From positions 39,227 through 103,226 of the forward strand of contig NZ_BOML01000029.1 of NCBI RefSeq assembly GCF_016862175.1: DNA of 64,000 nucleotides, given 5' to 3'. This DNA is from Paractinoplanes durhamensis. Lineage in GTDB: Bacteria > Actinomycetota > Actinomycetes > Mycobacteriales > Micromonosporaceae. The notes beneath the pieces are model-generated. The model had not been told where the DNA came from, ran no database searches, and saw nothing but the letters and a program-made list of their open reading frames with translations. Positions within the stretch are counted from its first letter, which is position 1; each line of letters opens with the position of its first letter. The translations under genes were made by a program, and so were the position numbers. Shown here piece by piece: positions 33,601 to 42,036 of this stretch.

Positions 33601-33686
33601 GGGCGCTACCGGCCATCCCAGCGGCGCCGTGACAGGCCCGGAGGAAACTCTTCGACGCTGCCCGCCACGAGTTGTCGCCACGGCTT
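33601..33686 (-). pseudogene. Remnant of the small lipoprotein gene's 3' end
   Basis: On the minus strand this encodes SRGDNSWRAASKSFLRACHG, matching the tail of the lipoprotein at 19487-19843. The signal peptide and the first two thirds are absent. A one-base change in length near the end removes the original stop codon. It is a by-product of the block duplication. Confidence 0.8.
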
Positions 33687-33690
33687 TCGC

Positions 33691-34179
33691 CTAGCGCAGG
33701 AGGGCGGCGAGCTGGGTCAGGGCCGGGAGGGTGTAGGTGCCGCTGCTGTTGCCGGAGTCGGCCACGATGCCGACGATGATGCCGCCGCAGATGCACAGGA
33801 ACAGGATGCCGACGATCGCGAACAGGATGATCGTGGCGACCAGGCCCGGCCACTTCTGCGGGGGTGCGCCCAGGGCGCCGCGGATGAAGGCGATCATCGG
33901 GGCCCGGTATTCCAGCTCCAGCGTCTGCCCGGGGTAGATGTTGACCGGCAGGTCGGCCGGGCCCAGCGGCCACAGGTACGGCACGTGGACGTGCAGCAGG
34001 TACTGGCCGGGCGCCAGCGGGATGATCTGGCGGCTCCACGTGTTGCCGACGCGCTGGCCGTTGATCTCGATGACCGGCTTGAACAGGCCCAGCATGAACG
34101 CCAAGGGATGGTACTTGGTCGTCAGCGCGATGCCACTCCCCGGCTGTTGCGGCTGAGCGTTCCACGGCTGCTCGTACAT
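33691..34179 (-). CDS. Hypothetical membrane-anchored protein
   Basis: A 162-residue product of unknown family. Residues 1-15 are Pro/Gln-rich (MYEQPWNAQPQQPG), 20-95 form a beta-rich domain, and about 105-135 is a strong hydrophobic helix (WPGLVATIILFAIVGILFLCICGGIIVGIV), so it is tail-anchored near the C-terminus. The family resembles actinobacterial proteins with an N-terminal PEGA-like or YqaJ-like beta domain, but I cannot place it. GGGGGAG precedes the ATG. It is divergent from the quinone reductase at 34256. Confidence 0.75.
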   Translation of the reverse strand: MYEQPWNAQPQQPGSGIALTTKYHPLAFMLGLFKPVIEINGQRVGNTWSRQIIPLAPGQYLLHVHVPYLWPLGPADLPVNIYPGQTLELEYRAPMIAFIRGALGAPPQKWPGLVATIILFAIVGILFLCICGGIIVGIVADSGNSSGTYTLPALTQLAALLR

Positions 34180-34255
34180 CGGTACTCCCCCAAGATCGGC
34201 GAGGGCAAAGAATACGGTTGACCTCAACCTCACTTCAACTCGCAGAATCGTCGGC

Positions 34256-35149
34256 ATGAGAGCCGTGGTTTTCGATCGCTTCGGTCCGCCCGATGTTCTG
34301 CGCCTCGCCGACCTGCCGGATCCGGAGCCGGGGCCCGGTGAGGTGCGGGTCCGGGTGCGGGCGGCGGGGGTCCAGCCGTTCGACGTCGGGCTGCGCCGGG
34401 GCGCGATGACCTGGGCGAAGGTGCAGTTTCCGCAGCAGATCGGCCAGGAGTACGCGGGGGTGGTCGATCGGCTGGGGGCGGGCACCGAGGGCATCGAGAT
34501 CGGCGATGCCGTGCTGGGGTCGACCATGCTCAACGGCTACGCGGAACTGCTCTGCGTATCCGTACCCACTGTGGTGCGAAAACCGGATCGCCTGGCTTTC
34601 CCGGATGCGGCCGCGCTGGTCGCGGCGTCGCAGACGGCGACCGGCGCGCTCGCCGCATTGGCGGTGACCGGCGGTGACGTGCTGTTGGTTCATGCCGCGG
34701 CCGGCAGCGTGGGCACCATCGCGGTGCAGCTTGCCCGAGCCAAAGGGGCCACCGTGATCGGGACGGCGAGCCCGGCCAATCACGACTATCTGCGGCAGCT
34801 GGGTGCCATTCCGGTGGCGTACGGCGACGGGCTTCTCGACGAAATCAGAGCAACCGGGGAAACGCCGACCGTCGCGCTGGACGCCGCCGGTGGAATCGCG
34901 ATCGGGCAATCGGTGGCGCTCGGGATCGCACCCGTTCGGGTCGGCACGATCGTGGACGACAAGGCCGCAGCCGAGCACGGCACCAAGGTGGTGCGCGCCG
35001 GCCGCGACCCGAAACGGCTGGCCGAGGTGGTGGCCGCCCGGGTCGTCATGCCGGTGCGGGCCTTTCCGCTGTCCGACGTGGTCGCGGCGCACCGGGTGGT
35101 CGAGTCCCGGCACGGCCGCGGCAAGGTCGTACTGACCGTCGAGTCCTAG
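34256..35149 (+). CDS. Zinc-independent MDR-family quinone oxidoreductase
   Basis: A 297-residue alcohol-dehydrogenase-like (medium-chain) reductase. The N-terminal GroES-like domain has MRAVVFDRFGPPDVLRL and GQEYAGVVDRLGAGT. The NADPH-binding domain has VLLVHAAAGSVGTIAVQLARAKGA (GxGxxG variant AAxGxVG). Structural-zinc cysteines are missing, as in quinone oxidoreductases. It likely reduces quinones or enones with NADPH. The ATG is chosen from the conserved start; the ribosome-binding site is weak. Confidence 0.9.
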   Translation: MRAVVFDRFGPPDVLRLADLPDPEPGPGEVRVRVRAAGVQPFDVGLRRGAMTWAKVQFPQQIGQEYAGVVDRLGAGTEGIEIGDAVLGSTMLNGYAELLCVSVPTVVRKPDRLAFPDAAALVAASQTATGALAALAVTGGDVLLVHAAAGSVGTIAVQLARAKGATVIGTASPANHDYLRQLGAIPVAYGDGLLDEIRATGETPTVALDAAGGIAIGQSVALGIAPVRVGTIVDDKAAAEHGTKVVRAGRDPKRLAEVVAARVVMPVRAFPLSDVVAAHRVVESRHGRGKVVLTVES

Positions 35150-35292
35150 GCGGTGATCGTGTCCCAGGAGAAGGCGAGCAGGGCGAAGGCCGCGCCGAGC
35201 AGCGCGAGGCTGATACCGCGGGTGCCGATCGGCAGCGCCGCGAGCACGATCAGGATTACCGCGATCAGATAAAAGATTCCCTGAATGGACAT
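35146..35292 (-). CDS. Small two-helix membrane protein
   Basis: A 48-residue hydrophobic protein, MSIQGIFYLIAVILIVLAAL then a short loop and LALLGAAFALLAFSW. GAGGAG precedes the ATG at 35292. It matches no family I can name, but similar 45-50-residue proteins are frequent in actinobacteria. Its end overlaps the quinone reductase stop by four bases. A large hairpin covers its ribosome-binding site. Confidence 0.75.
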   Translation of the reverse strand: MSIQGIFYLIAVILIVLAALPIGTRGISLALLGAAFALLAFSWDTITA

Positions 35293-35299
35293 TGTTTCT

Positions 35300-35345
35300 C
35301 CTCGATCGGTGGGGTAGCGGCGACGCATTACCCCACCGACCGAGG
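35300..35345 (-). terminator. Hairpin between the CocE-like and small membrane protein genes
   Basis: Arms of 17 bases (35300-35316 and 35329-35345) pair with a single mismatch around a 12-base loop. It starts four bases after the CocE-like gene's stop, a terminator position, but no T-run follows. Its 3' arm overlaps the GAGGAG of the downstream small gene, so it may also mask that ribosome-binding site. Confidence 0.65.
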
Positions 35346-35348
35346 CGG

Positions 35349-36926
35349 CTAAACCACCGGCAATACCAAAGTCGACGTGTGCTGGACCGTGGTGTCGGTG
35401 GCGACCATTCGGGTGGCCCGGCCGGGCGGTTCGCCGGTGCCGTAGTTGCGCAGGAAACGCGGGTGGGCGCCGCCGCTGACCTGCAGCCGGATCCGGTGGC
35501 CGGGCCGGAAGCGGTGCCCGGCCGGGCCCATCTCGACGACGACCCGGCCGGCCTCGGCGGAGCGGGTCAGCCCGTCGCAGATGTTGACCGACTTGCCGGC
35601 CGGATCGACGTCGCAGAGCCGGGCGAAGAGGTCACCGCTCACCGCGGTGGTGGAGGCGTCGAACTCGGCCCGCACCGCGCCGATGATCTCCAGCGGGGAG
35701 GAGAGCACCGGGCCGGTGAAGGTCACCACATCGGAGCGTTTCTCCAGCTCGGCCTGGTCGCGCTGACCCTGGGTCGGAGACTGCAACGCGCCGCCGATGG
35801 CCGGGGTCGGGTCGGTCGGGTCGTACCGGAAACTGGTTGAACCCGTACCCTCCGCAAGCCCCAGCGTGCCCTCGCCGAGGAACCACCGCTCCTCCCGGAT
35901 TTCCGGCGGTGGCCAGGAGGGCAGGTCGCGCCACTCGCCGGCGCCGCCCACGAAGACCCGCACCCGATAGGGCGACGGCTCGCCGCGCAGCCGCCGCATC
36001 GCCTGAGCGAACAGCTCGGCCCAGCCGTCCTCCAGCGCCGACGTGTGCGTCCACGGACCGATCAGCAGGTCGGGCTCGTGGCCGGCCGCACGCAACCGGA
36101 CATAGTGCTCGATCACCTGCTCGGGGGACAGGTCCCACCAGCCGGTGCTGAGGCTGACCGGGACGGCGAGTTTGTCGGCGAGCGGGGTGAGATCGCTCGC
36201 GTGCCAGAACTCCGGCTCCGGGTGCTCGAGCCACTGCTCCAGGATCGGCCGCCGGCCCCCGTAGACCTGCGGATACACGTCCAGGAGCGGTACGCCGCGG
36301 ACGGCCCGCTTGAGATGCCGCTGCAGCCGCAGGACCGCCAAGAAGTAGTCCTTGCCGGTCATCGCCTGGGTGAACAGGCCGACCCCGCCGACCAGCGCCC
36401 GCTCGAGCCCGAAGGCGCCGCCGCGCCAGAAGAAGTCGTGCGGGTCGGTGTGGCCGACCTGCATGACGGCGCCGCGCCACTCCGGCGGCGGATCACCGGC
36501 CAGGGCCCATTGCGTGAACGCCATGTAGCTCGCGCCGATCGTGTAGAGCTCGCCGCTGAACCACTCCTGCTCGCGCAGCCAGGCGACGGTGGCCAGGCTG
36601 TCCTCGCGCTCGCCCTGCCAGGGGTCGAACTCGCCGCCGGACCCGCCGGTGCCGCGACTGCTCTGCAGGATCACGTGGAAGCCCTGTTCGGCGAAGAGCG
36701 CGCCGTAGAGGTAGTTGAAGGGGAATCCGATGCGCACATACGGGGCGCGCACCATCACGGTCGGGCACGGATCGCCGGTGACCGGTGCGTAGTGGTCGGT
36801 CATCAGCGGCACGCCGTCGGCGGCGGGCACCGCGACGCCGGATTGCCACTGGACGTCGTAACGTGCGGGCGGGCCCTTGCGGGTGCGGCGCCGAAGGATC
36901 CGGAGGAAGAGTGGCAGTCGCTGCAT
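35349..36926 (-). CDS. CocE/NonD-family (X-Pro dipeptidyl-peptidase-like) hydrolase
   Basis: A 525-residue alpha/beta hydrolase of the CocE/S15 type. The nucleophile Ser is in LYTIGASYMAFTQWALAG (GxSY), the acid in LSTGWWDLSPEQV, and the His in LIGPWTHTSALEDG. The C-terminal jelly-roll domain (about residues 330-525) is typical. Members hydrolyse esters, acyl amides or X-Pro peptides. It is divergent from the TetR gene at 36978 with only 51 bp between, which suggests control by that repressor. Confidence 0.92.
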   Translation of the reverse strand: MQRLPLFLRILRRRTRKGPPARYDVQWQSGVAVPAADGVPLMTDHYAPVTGDPCPTVMVRAPYVRIGFPFNYLYGALFAEQGFHVILQSSRGTGGSGGEFDPWQGEREDSLATVAWLREQEWFSGELYTIGASYMAFTQWALAGDPPPEWRGAVMQVGHTDPHDFFWRGGAFGLERALVGGVGLFTQAMTGKDYFLAVLRLQRHLKRAVRGVPLLDVYPQVYGGRRPILEQWLEHPEPEFWHASDLTPLADKLAVPVSLSTGWWDLSPEQVIEHYVRLRAAGHEPDLLIGPWTHTSALEDGWAELFAQAMRRLRGEPSPYRVRVFVGGAGEWRDLPSWPPPEIREERWFLGEGTLGLAEGTGSTSFRYDPTDPTPAIGGALQSPTQGQRDQAELEKRSDVVTFTGPVLSSPLEIIGAVRAEFDASTTAVSGDLFARLCDVDPAGKSVNICDGLTRSAEAGRVVVEMGPAGHRFRPGHRIRLQVSGGAHPRFLRNYGTGEPPGRATRMVATDTTVQHTSTLVLPVV

Positions 36927-36977
36927 GACGGGCACCTTTCTCGTACGGTGTACTGAAAATAGTAGCAGGAGGTTTCG

Positions 36978-37634
36978 ATGGCTCGCGGACGTCCGCCGGC
37001 GCACACCCGTGACCAGGTCGTGGACGCGGCGATCCGGCTCGCCGACACGGAGGGGCTGGCCGCGGTCTCGATGCGCCGGATCGCCACCGAGATCGGGGCG
37101 GGCGCGATGTCGCTCTACACCTACGTCCCGGACAAGGACCGCCTGCTGGACCTGATGGTCGACCGAGTGGGCGCCTCGATGGAAAAAACCAAGATCACCG
37201 GCGATTGGCGTACGGATCTGATGGCGCTCGCCGCCGCCCAGCGCACTCTGATGCGCGCGCACCCGTGGCTCCCGGCCGCCCTGCCCAACCGGCGCCTGAC
37301 CGGCCGCAACATGCTCGACTACCTGGAGCGGGGCCTGGCCGCGCTCGCGCCGACCGGCCTGGACGGCCCGACCAAGATGGAGCTGATCGCCCTGATCACC
37401 GGCTTCGTCGCGTCCTACGTCACCAACGAGCAGGCGGCCGCCACCCCGACCGAGGAGCAGGTCGAGCTGATCACGGCGGCGGTGGCGAGCGGCGAGTTCC
37501 CCCAGCTGGCGGCGGCGCTGGCGGCCGGCGGACCGGGTCGCGAGACGTCCTTCGAGCGGATCGCCGACTGGACCATCAGCGGACTGGTCGAGCAGGCGAT
37601 CAGGCCGCGACCGGGCGCTCGATCCAGCTCGTGA
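36978..37634 (+). CDS. TetR-family regulator
   Basis: A 218-residue repressor with HTH AAVSMRRIATEIGAGAMSLYTYVPDKDRLLDLMVD and a TetR_C type domain beginning at residue 75. It has AGGAGG at the ATG. The short gap to the CocE-like gene contains CGTACGGTGTACTG, close to the TGTACTAG boxes near the regulator at 43323. It probably controls the divergent hydrolase. Its last 35 bases overlap the GGDEF-EAL gene tail-to-tail. Confidence 0.92.
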   Translation: MARGRPPAHTRDQVVDAAIRLADTEGLAAVSMRRIATEIGAGAMSLYTYVPDKDRLLDLMVDRVGASMEKTKITGDWRTDLMALAAAQRTLMRAHPWLPAALPNRRLTGRNMLDYLERGLAALAPTGLDGPTKMELIALITGFVASYVTNEQAAATPTEEQVELITAAVASGEFPQLAAALAAGGPGRETSFERIADWTISGLVEQAIRPRPGARSSS

Positions 37635-39909
37635 GGTTCTCCGGCCGCTCGGCCTTGCCGTAGAACCAGCCCTGCACCAGGTCGCAGCCCTGGTCGCGGA
37701 GCCAGTTGCGCTGCAGTTCGGTCTCCACGCCCTCGGCGACCACCCGGTGGCCCATCGCGTGGGTCATGGCCAGCACGGCCCGGACGATCGGCTCGTTGGT
37801 GCCGGTCTCGCCGACGTCGTTGATGAACGAGCGGTCGATCTTCACGATGCCGACCGGGAGCCGGTGCAGATAGCTGAGCGACGAGTAGCCGGTGCCGAAG
37901 TCGTCGATGCAGAGCGTGACGCCCAGCGAGTGCAGCGCGTTCAGGGTCAGCAGCGCGGCCTCGATGTCCTCCATCACGCCGGACTCGGTGATCTCCAGCC
38001 AGAGCGCCTGCGGCGGCAGGCCGGTGTCGCGCAGCACGTCGTCGACCAGCGTGACCAGCGAGCCGTCGCGCAGCTGGCGGACCGCCACGTTGACCGAGAC
38101 GTGCAGCGGGCGGGCGTCCGGGCCGCGTACGTCGAGCCACTGCTGGAGCTGCTGCACCGACTCGCGCAGCATCCAGGCGCCCATCTCCACGATCATGCCG
38201 GTCTCCTCGGCGATCGGGATGAACTCGACCGGCGAGACGAACCCGAGCTCGGGCGAGTTCCAGCGCATCAGCGCCTCGAAGCCGTCCAGCTCGTCCGCGG
38301 CGATGTCGACGATCGGCTGGAAGTGCACGGCCAACTCGCCGCGTTCGAGCGCGCCGCGCAGCGCCTGCTCCAGCTTGACCCGGTCGCGGACCTGCTCGCG
38401 CAGCGACGTGTCGAACAGCGCGTACGCGTTGCGCCCCGACCCCTTGGCCTTGTACATGGCGGTGTCGGCGTCGCGGATCAGCTCGAGCGCGTGCGCCCCG
38501 CCGGTCGACTTGGCCACGCCGATCGACGCCGACACGACCACCTCGCCGACCGAGAGCGTGAACGGCTTGGCGAACTCGTCCAGCAACCGGTCGGCGAGCG
38601 ATTCGGCGAGCCGCAGGTGGGACGCGCTGGCCAGGGCGATCACGAACTCGTCGCCGCCGATCCGGGCCACCACGTCCTGGGCCCGGACCTGCTCGCCGAG
38701 CCGGCCGGCCACCGCGCACAGCAGCTCGTCGCCGACCTCCGGCCCCCAGTGGTCGTTGATCATCTTGAACCGGTCGAGGTCGATGAAGAGCAGGCTGATC
38801 TCGAGGTGCTCGCCGGTGGCTCGGTCGGCCCACGCGGCCACCGTCTCGGAGAGCATCTCCCGGTTGGGCAGGTCGGTGAGGGCATCGTGGGTGGCCCGCC
38901 GCCGGGTCATCCGCTCGGCCTTGACCCGGGAGTTGTTGGAGCGCACCACCCGGCCGAGCACGCTGAGCACGATCATCGCGCACAGGCCGGCCCGGATCAG
39001 GTCGTTGAACAGCGAACCGAGCGGCATCAGCGACGTGACGATGGTGGGCACCACCACGACCAGGCCGATCACGGTCATCCGCAGCCGGCTCATGTCCCGG
39101 ACGACGATCTTCTGCGGCTGGACCAGCGTCCGGGTAGACGGGTGCAGCGCCGACGCCGGGATCAGCACGAACATCAGCAGGAACGCCGCATTGCTCGGCG
39201 TCGGGGAGATGTCGATCAGCTGGGCGTCGCGCAGGCTGAACAGCAGGTCGCCGACGAACATGCAGGCGGCCGCGGTGATCATCAGCCAGAGCGCGGCCTG
39301 CTGCACGCCGCCGGCCAGCATGAGCTGCGCGACCAGGATCAGGATGACCACGTCGATGATCGGGAACAGCGCGTCGAGGACCTGATAGCCGGACAGATTC
39401 GACGACTGGACCGCCGGGGAGATGACGAACGTCCAGGTCACGAACGCGGCGGCGAGCCCGACCAGGACCGCGTCGACCCGGGCCGGGTCATCGTCGTCGG
39501 CGCGCCGCCGGCGCAGCATCACCAGGAACGCATAACCCAGGCAGAGGTACGCCGGGACGATGAACGAGTTGGGGATGAGCGCGACGGCCGTCGGCGGCGT
39601 GTTCATCGTGCTCGGCACGGCCGCCCGGATCGCGGTGGCCACGATGAAGAGCCAGCCGGCGACCCGGATCATCTGGAACGGGCGCCGGTCGGACCGCGCG
39701 AGATTGCGGTTGGGCCCCACGTAGAGCGACGCCATGCCGGTGAGCATCGCCAGGACCATGGCCGGGGCCTGCACCCAGACCGGTCCGGCGCAGTAGATCG
39801 TGACCAGCACCAAGCCGACCGCGACGTGCACCCAGGCCCAGCGAGCACGCAACGGCGCGGACCCCTCGGCGATCACGTCAGCTCTGGTCACTCCCCATCC
39901 ATCGGCCAC
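37600..39909 (-). CDS. Membrane GGDEF-EAL protein (bifunctional c-di-GMP enzyme)
   Basis: A 769-residue c-di-GMP enzyme. Residues 1-325 hold about eight to ten hydrophobic spans with no recognised sensor domain. GGDEF domain from about 340 to 500: motif RIGGDEF at 416-422 with the metal Asp in FIDLDRF; the GGDEF loop is intact, so cyclase activity is possible. The EAL domain follows to 765: EAL at 545-547, ITESGV, DDFGTGYSSLSYL, KIDRSF and VAEGVET are all present, so phosphodiesterase activity is possible too. The ATG is at 39909. A second, broken GGDEF gene lies at 55.1-56.6 kb. Confidence 0.95.
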   Translation of the reverse strand: MADGWGVTRADVIAEGSAPLRARWAWVHVAVGLVLVTIYCAGPVWVQAPAMVLAMLTGMASLYVGPNRNLARSDRRPFQMIRVAGWLFIVATAIRAAVPSTMNTPPTAVALIPNSFIVPAYLCLGYAFLVMLRRRRADDDDPARVDAVLVGLAAAFVTWTFVISPAVQSSNLSGYQVLDALFPIIDVVILILVAQLMLAGGVQQAALWLMITAAACMFVGDLLFSLRDAQLIDISPTPSNAAFLLMFVLIPASALHPSTRTLVQPQKIVVRDMSRLRMTVIGLVVVVPTIVTSLMPLGSLFNDLIRAGLCAMIVLSVLGRVVRSNNSRVKAERMTRRRATHDALTDLPNREMLSETVAAWADRATGEHLEISLLFIDLDRFKMINDHWGPEVGDELLCAVAGRLGEQVRAQDVVARIGGDEFVIALASASHLRLAESLADRLLDEFAKPFTLSVGEVVVSASIGVAKSTGGAHALELIRDADTAMYKAKGSGRNAYALFDTSLREQVRDRVKLEQALRGALERGELAVHFQPIVDIAADELDGFEALMRWNSPELGFVSPVEFIPIAEETGMIVEMGAWMLRESVQQLQQWLDVRGPDARPLHVSVNVAVRQLRDGSLVTLVDDVLRDTGLPPQALWLEITESGVMEDIEAALLTLNALHSLGVTLCIDDFGTGYSSLSYLHRLPVGIVKIDRSFINDVGETGTNEPIVRAVLAMTHAMGHRVVAEGVETELQRNWLRDQGCDLVQGWFYGKAERPENLTSWIERPVAA

Positions 39910-40074
39910 CGGACCGGGTTCTTAACCGTTGTGACGCAAGTCCCTCGCGTCAGCGTTTTACCGCTTTTATACCGGTTTGATACCTGCGAAATTTCGGCAT
40001 AGTTGGCGATTCCCGGGACTGGCGATACGTGAGACGGCAACGTGTTCGGTGGCCGATCTACCACGGGGGTACAC

Positions 40075-42036
40075 GTGCACCGGAATCGGACGAAGCTCCG
40101 CGCCGCCCTTTTCCTCGCCGCCATCGTCGCGGCCCCGGTCCCGCCGGCATCCGCCGCGCCGGCCGACCCGGCGCTGCAGTCGATCGCGTTCCCGGACGCC
40201 GTCCACGGGCGCATCACCAGGCCGTTCAGCCTGCTCGGGGTCAGCTGGGCCGACCCGGCGGCGGCCGTCGACGGCACGATCCAGGTGCGGACCCGCGTCG
40301 CCGGCACCCGCCGGTGGACGTCGTGGTCGGCCCTGGAGGCGGACGGCAGCGCACCCGGCGACCGCCGCGGCGCCAGCGACCCGATCTGGGTCGGCGCCTC
40401 GGACGCGGTCGAGGCCCGGATCAGCGGGAGCCGGCGCGCGCTGCCGGCCGGGCTGCGGGTCGACCTGATCAACCCCGGAGCCGGAACCCCGGAGCCGATC
40501 TCCCGGCGCGCCGAGTCCGCCTCGGCCGACGTTCCGCTTCCGGTCCGGCCGGTGCCGCGGATGGTCACCCGGGCCGGGTGGCACGCCAACGAGACCATCG
40601 TCCGGGCCGCGCCCACCTACACCGGGCCGATCCAGGCGTTCTTCGTGCACCACACGGCCACCGGCAACGGCTACAGCTGCGCCGACTCGGCCGCGATCGT
40701 CCGCGGCATCCAGGCCTATCAGGTGCGCACCAAGGGCTGGGACGACATCGGCTACAACTTCCTGGTCGACAAGTGCGGCCGGATCTTCGAGGGCCGCGGC
40801 GGCGGCGTGAACCGATCGGTGCTCGGCGCGCACACCATGGGCTTCAACTCCAACAGCAGCGCGATCGCGGTGATCGGCACGTTCGACCGCACCGGCGTCT
40901 CGGCGACCGTGCAGACCGCGATCGCCACCGTCGCCGCCTACAAGCTGGGCGCGGCCGGCAACCCGCCGGACGGCAAGGTCGTTCTGACCTCCGGCGGCGG
41001 GCCGCGCTACGCGGCCGGGGCCCGGGCCATGCTCTGGCGGATCTCCGGGCACCGCGACGCCGGCCGCACCGCCTGCCCCGGCGACAGCCTCTACCGGCAG
41101 CTCCCGGCGATCCGGGCGATCGCCGGCGCGGGCCCGACCGGCCTGCGCTACCTGCGGATGCCCGGCGCCACGCTCTACGGCACCACCCTCTACACCAAGG
41201 GCCTGATCCGCCCGCTCTGGAACGTCACCACCCCCAGTTCCCTGATCAACCGCTTCGAGATGTACGTCGATGGCGAGCTCGCCGTCGCCACGCCGGGCAC
41301 CCACCGCACCACCACGCTGCGCCTGCCGCCCGGCGGGCACGTCGTCACGATCAAGGCCGAGCACCTGTCCGGCAAGGTGAAGATGGTCGGCGCCACGGTC
41401 ATCTCGGACGCGGTCGCCCCCGAGTTCACCGCCGGGCCGACCCTCGCGCTGCGGACCGGCTCGCTCGACGGCTCGGTGCCGATCCAGCTGCAGTGGACCG
41501 CCGACGACGTGAACGGCGTGGCCGCGGTGGCGATGACCGCGCCGTCCACGATCGACCTCGGCACCACCGCGCACAGCCGGAACGGCACCCTCGCGCCCGG
41601 CCGGCCGGTCACCTTCGCGCTGCGGGCCGCGGACCGGGCCGGCAACACCGTGGACGGCTCGGTCACCCGTACCCCCGTAGTCGTCTCGGAGGCCGCGTCG
41701 GAACGTAGCGGATCGTGGCGCACGCTGCGTAACCCCGGCTATCTCGGCGGGGTGGCGCTCGGCGCCACCGCCGCCGGATCGACCGCCTCCTGGACCTTCA
41801 CCGGAAGCTCGGCGGCGATCGCGGTGAGCCGGGCCGCCCAGTCCGGCCGGATGCGGGTCTTCGTCGACGGCGACGACCAGGGCACCATCGACCTGGGATC
41901 ACCACGGACGCTCTACCGCCAGGCGGTCTGGGCACGCTCATGGCCGACGAGCGAGGAGCACACCGTACGGGTGGAAGTGGAGGGCACGCCCGGACGCCCG
42001 GGTGTCGTGCTGGACGGGTTGGTCTACCTGAAGTGA
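40075..42036 (+). CDS. Secreted N-acetylmuramoyl-L-alanine amidase (PGRP type) with beta-sandwich C-terminus
   Basis: A 653-residue exported peptidoglycan hydrolase. The signal peptide is KLRAALFLAAIVAAPVPPASA, and an unknown domain follows to about 170. The amidase_2/PGRP domain (about 185-355) shows AFFVHHTATGNGY (His), then GYNFLVDKCGRIFEGRGGG, then ISGHRDAGRTACPGDSLY (zinc His and Cys). The last 260 residues are beta-rich repeats, perhaps cell-wall-binding or Ig-like. GTG at 40075 follows CGGGGGT; a GTG at 40042 would add 11 residues. It likely cuts the wall at the lactyl-peptide bond during growth or sporulation. Confidence 0.9.
   Translation: MHRNRTKLRAALFLAAIVAAPVPPASAAPADPALQSIAFPDAVHGRITRPFSLLGVSWADPAAAVDGTIQVRTRVAGTRRWTSWSALEADGSAPGDRRGASDPIWVGASDAVEARISGSRRALPAGLRVDLINPGAGTPEPISRRAESASADVPLPVRPVPRMVTRAGWHANETIVRAAPTYTGPIQAFFVHHTATGNGYSCADSAAIVRGIQAYQVRTKGWDDIGYNFLVDKCGRIFEGRGGGVNRSVLGAHTMGFNSNSSAIAVIGTFDRTGVSATVQTAIATVAAYKLGAAGNPPDGKVVLTSGGGPRYAAGARAMLWRISGHRDAGRTACPGDSLYRQLPAIRAIAGAGPTGLRYLRMPGATLYGTTLYTKGLIRPLWNVTTPSSLINRFEMYVDGELAVATPGTHRTTTLRLPPGGHVVTIKAEHLSGKVKMVGATVISDAVAPEFTAGPTLALRTGSLDGSVPIQLQWTADDVNGVAAVAMTAPSTIDLGTTAHSRNGTLAPGRPVTFALRAADRAGNTVDGSVTRTPVVVSEAASERSGSWRTLRNPGYLGGVALGATAAGSTASWTFTGSSAAIAVSRAAQSGRMRVFVDGDDQGTIDLGSPRTLYRQAVWARSWPTSEEHTVRVEVEGTPGRPGVVLDGLVYLK

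Larger units (their letters stand above)
33059..33686 (-). repeat. Duplicated block, copy B (lipoprotein remnant plus deaminase)
   Basis: Inverted relative to 19762-20386 and matching it throughout, including the 25 bp after the deaminase stop and the lipoprotein 3' end. The left junction is at GCCATC (33059); the right one lies next to the end of the gene at 33691. There are no obvious flanking repeats or transposase sequences. Confidence 0.85.
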
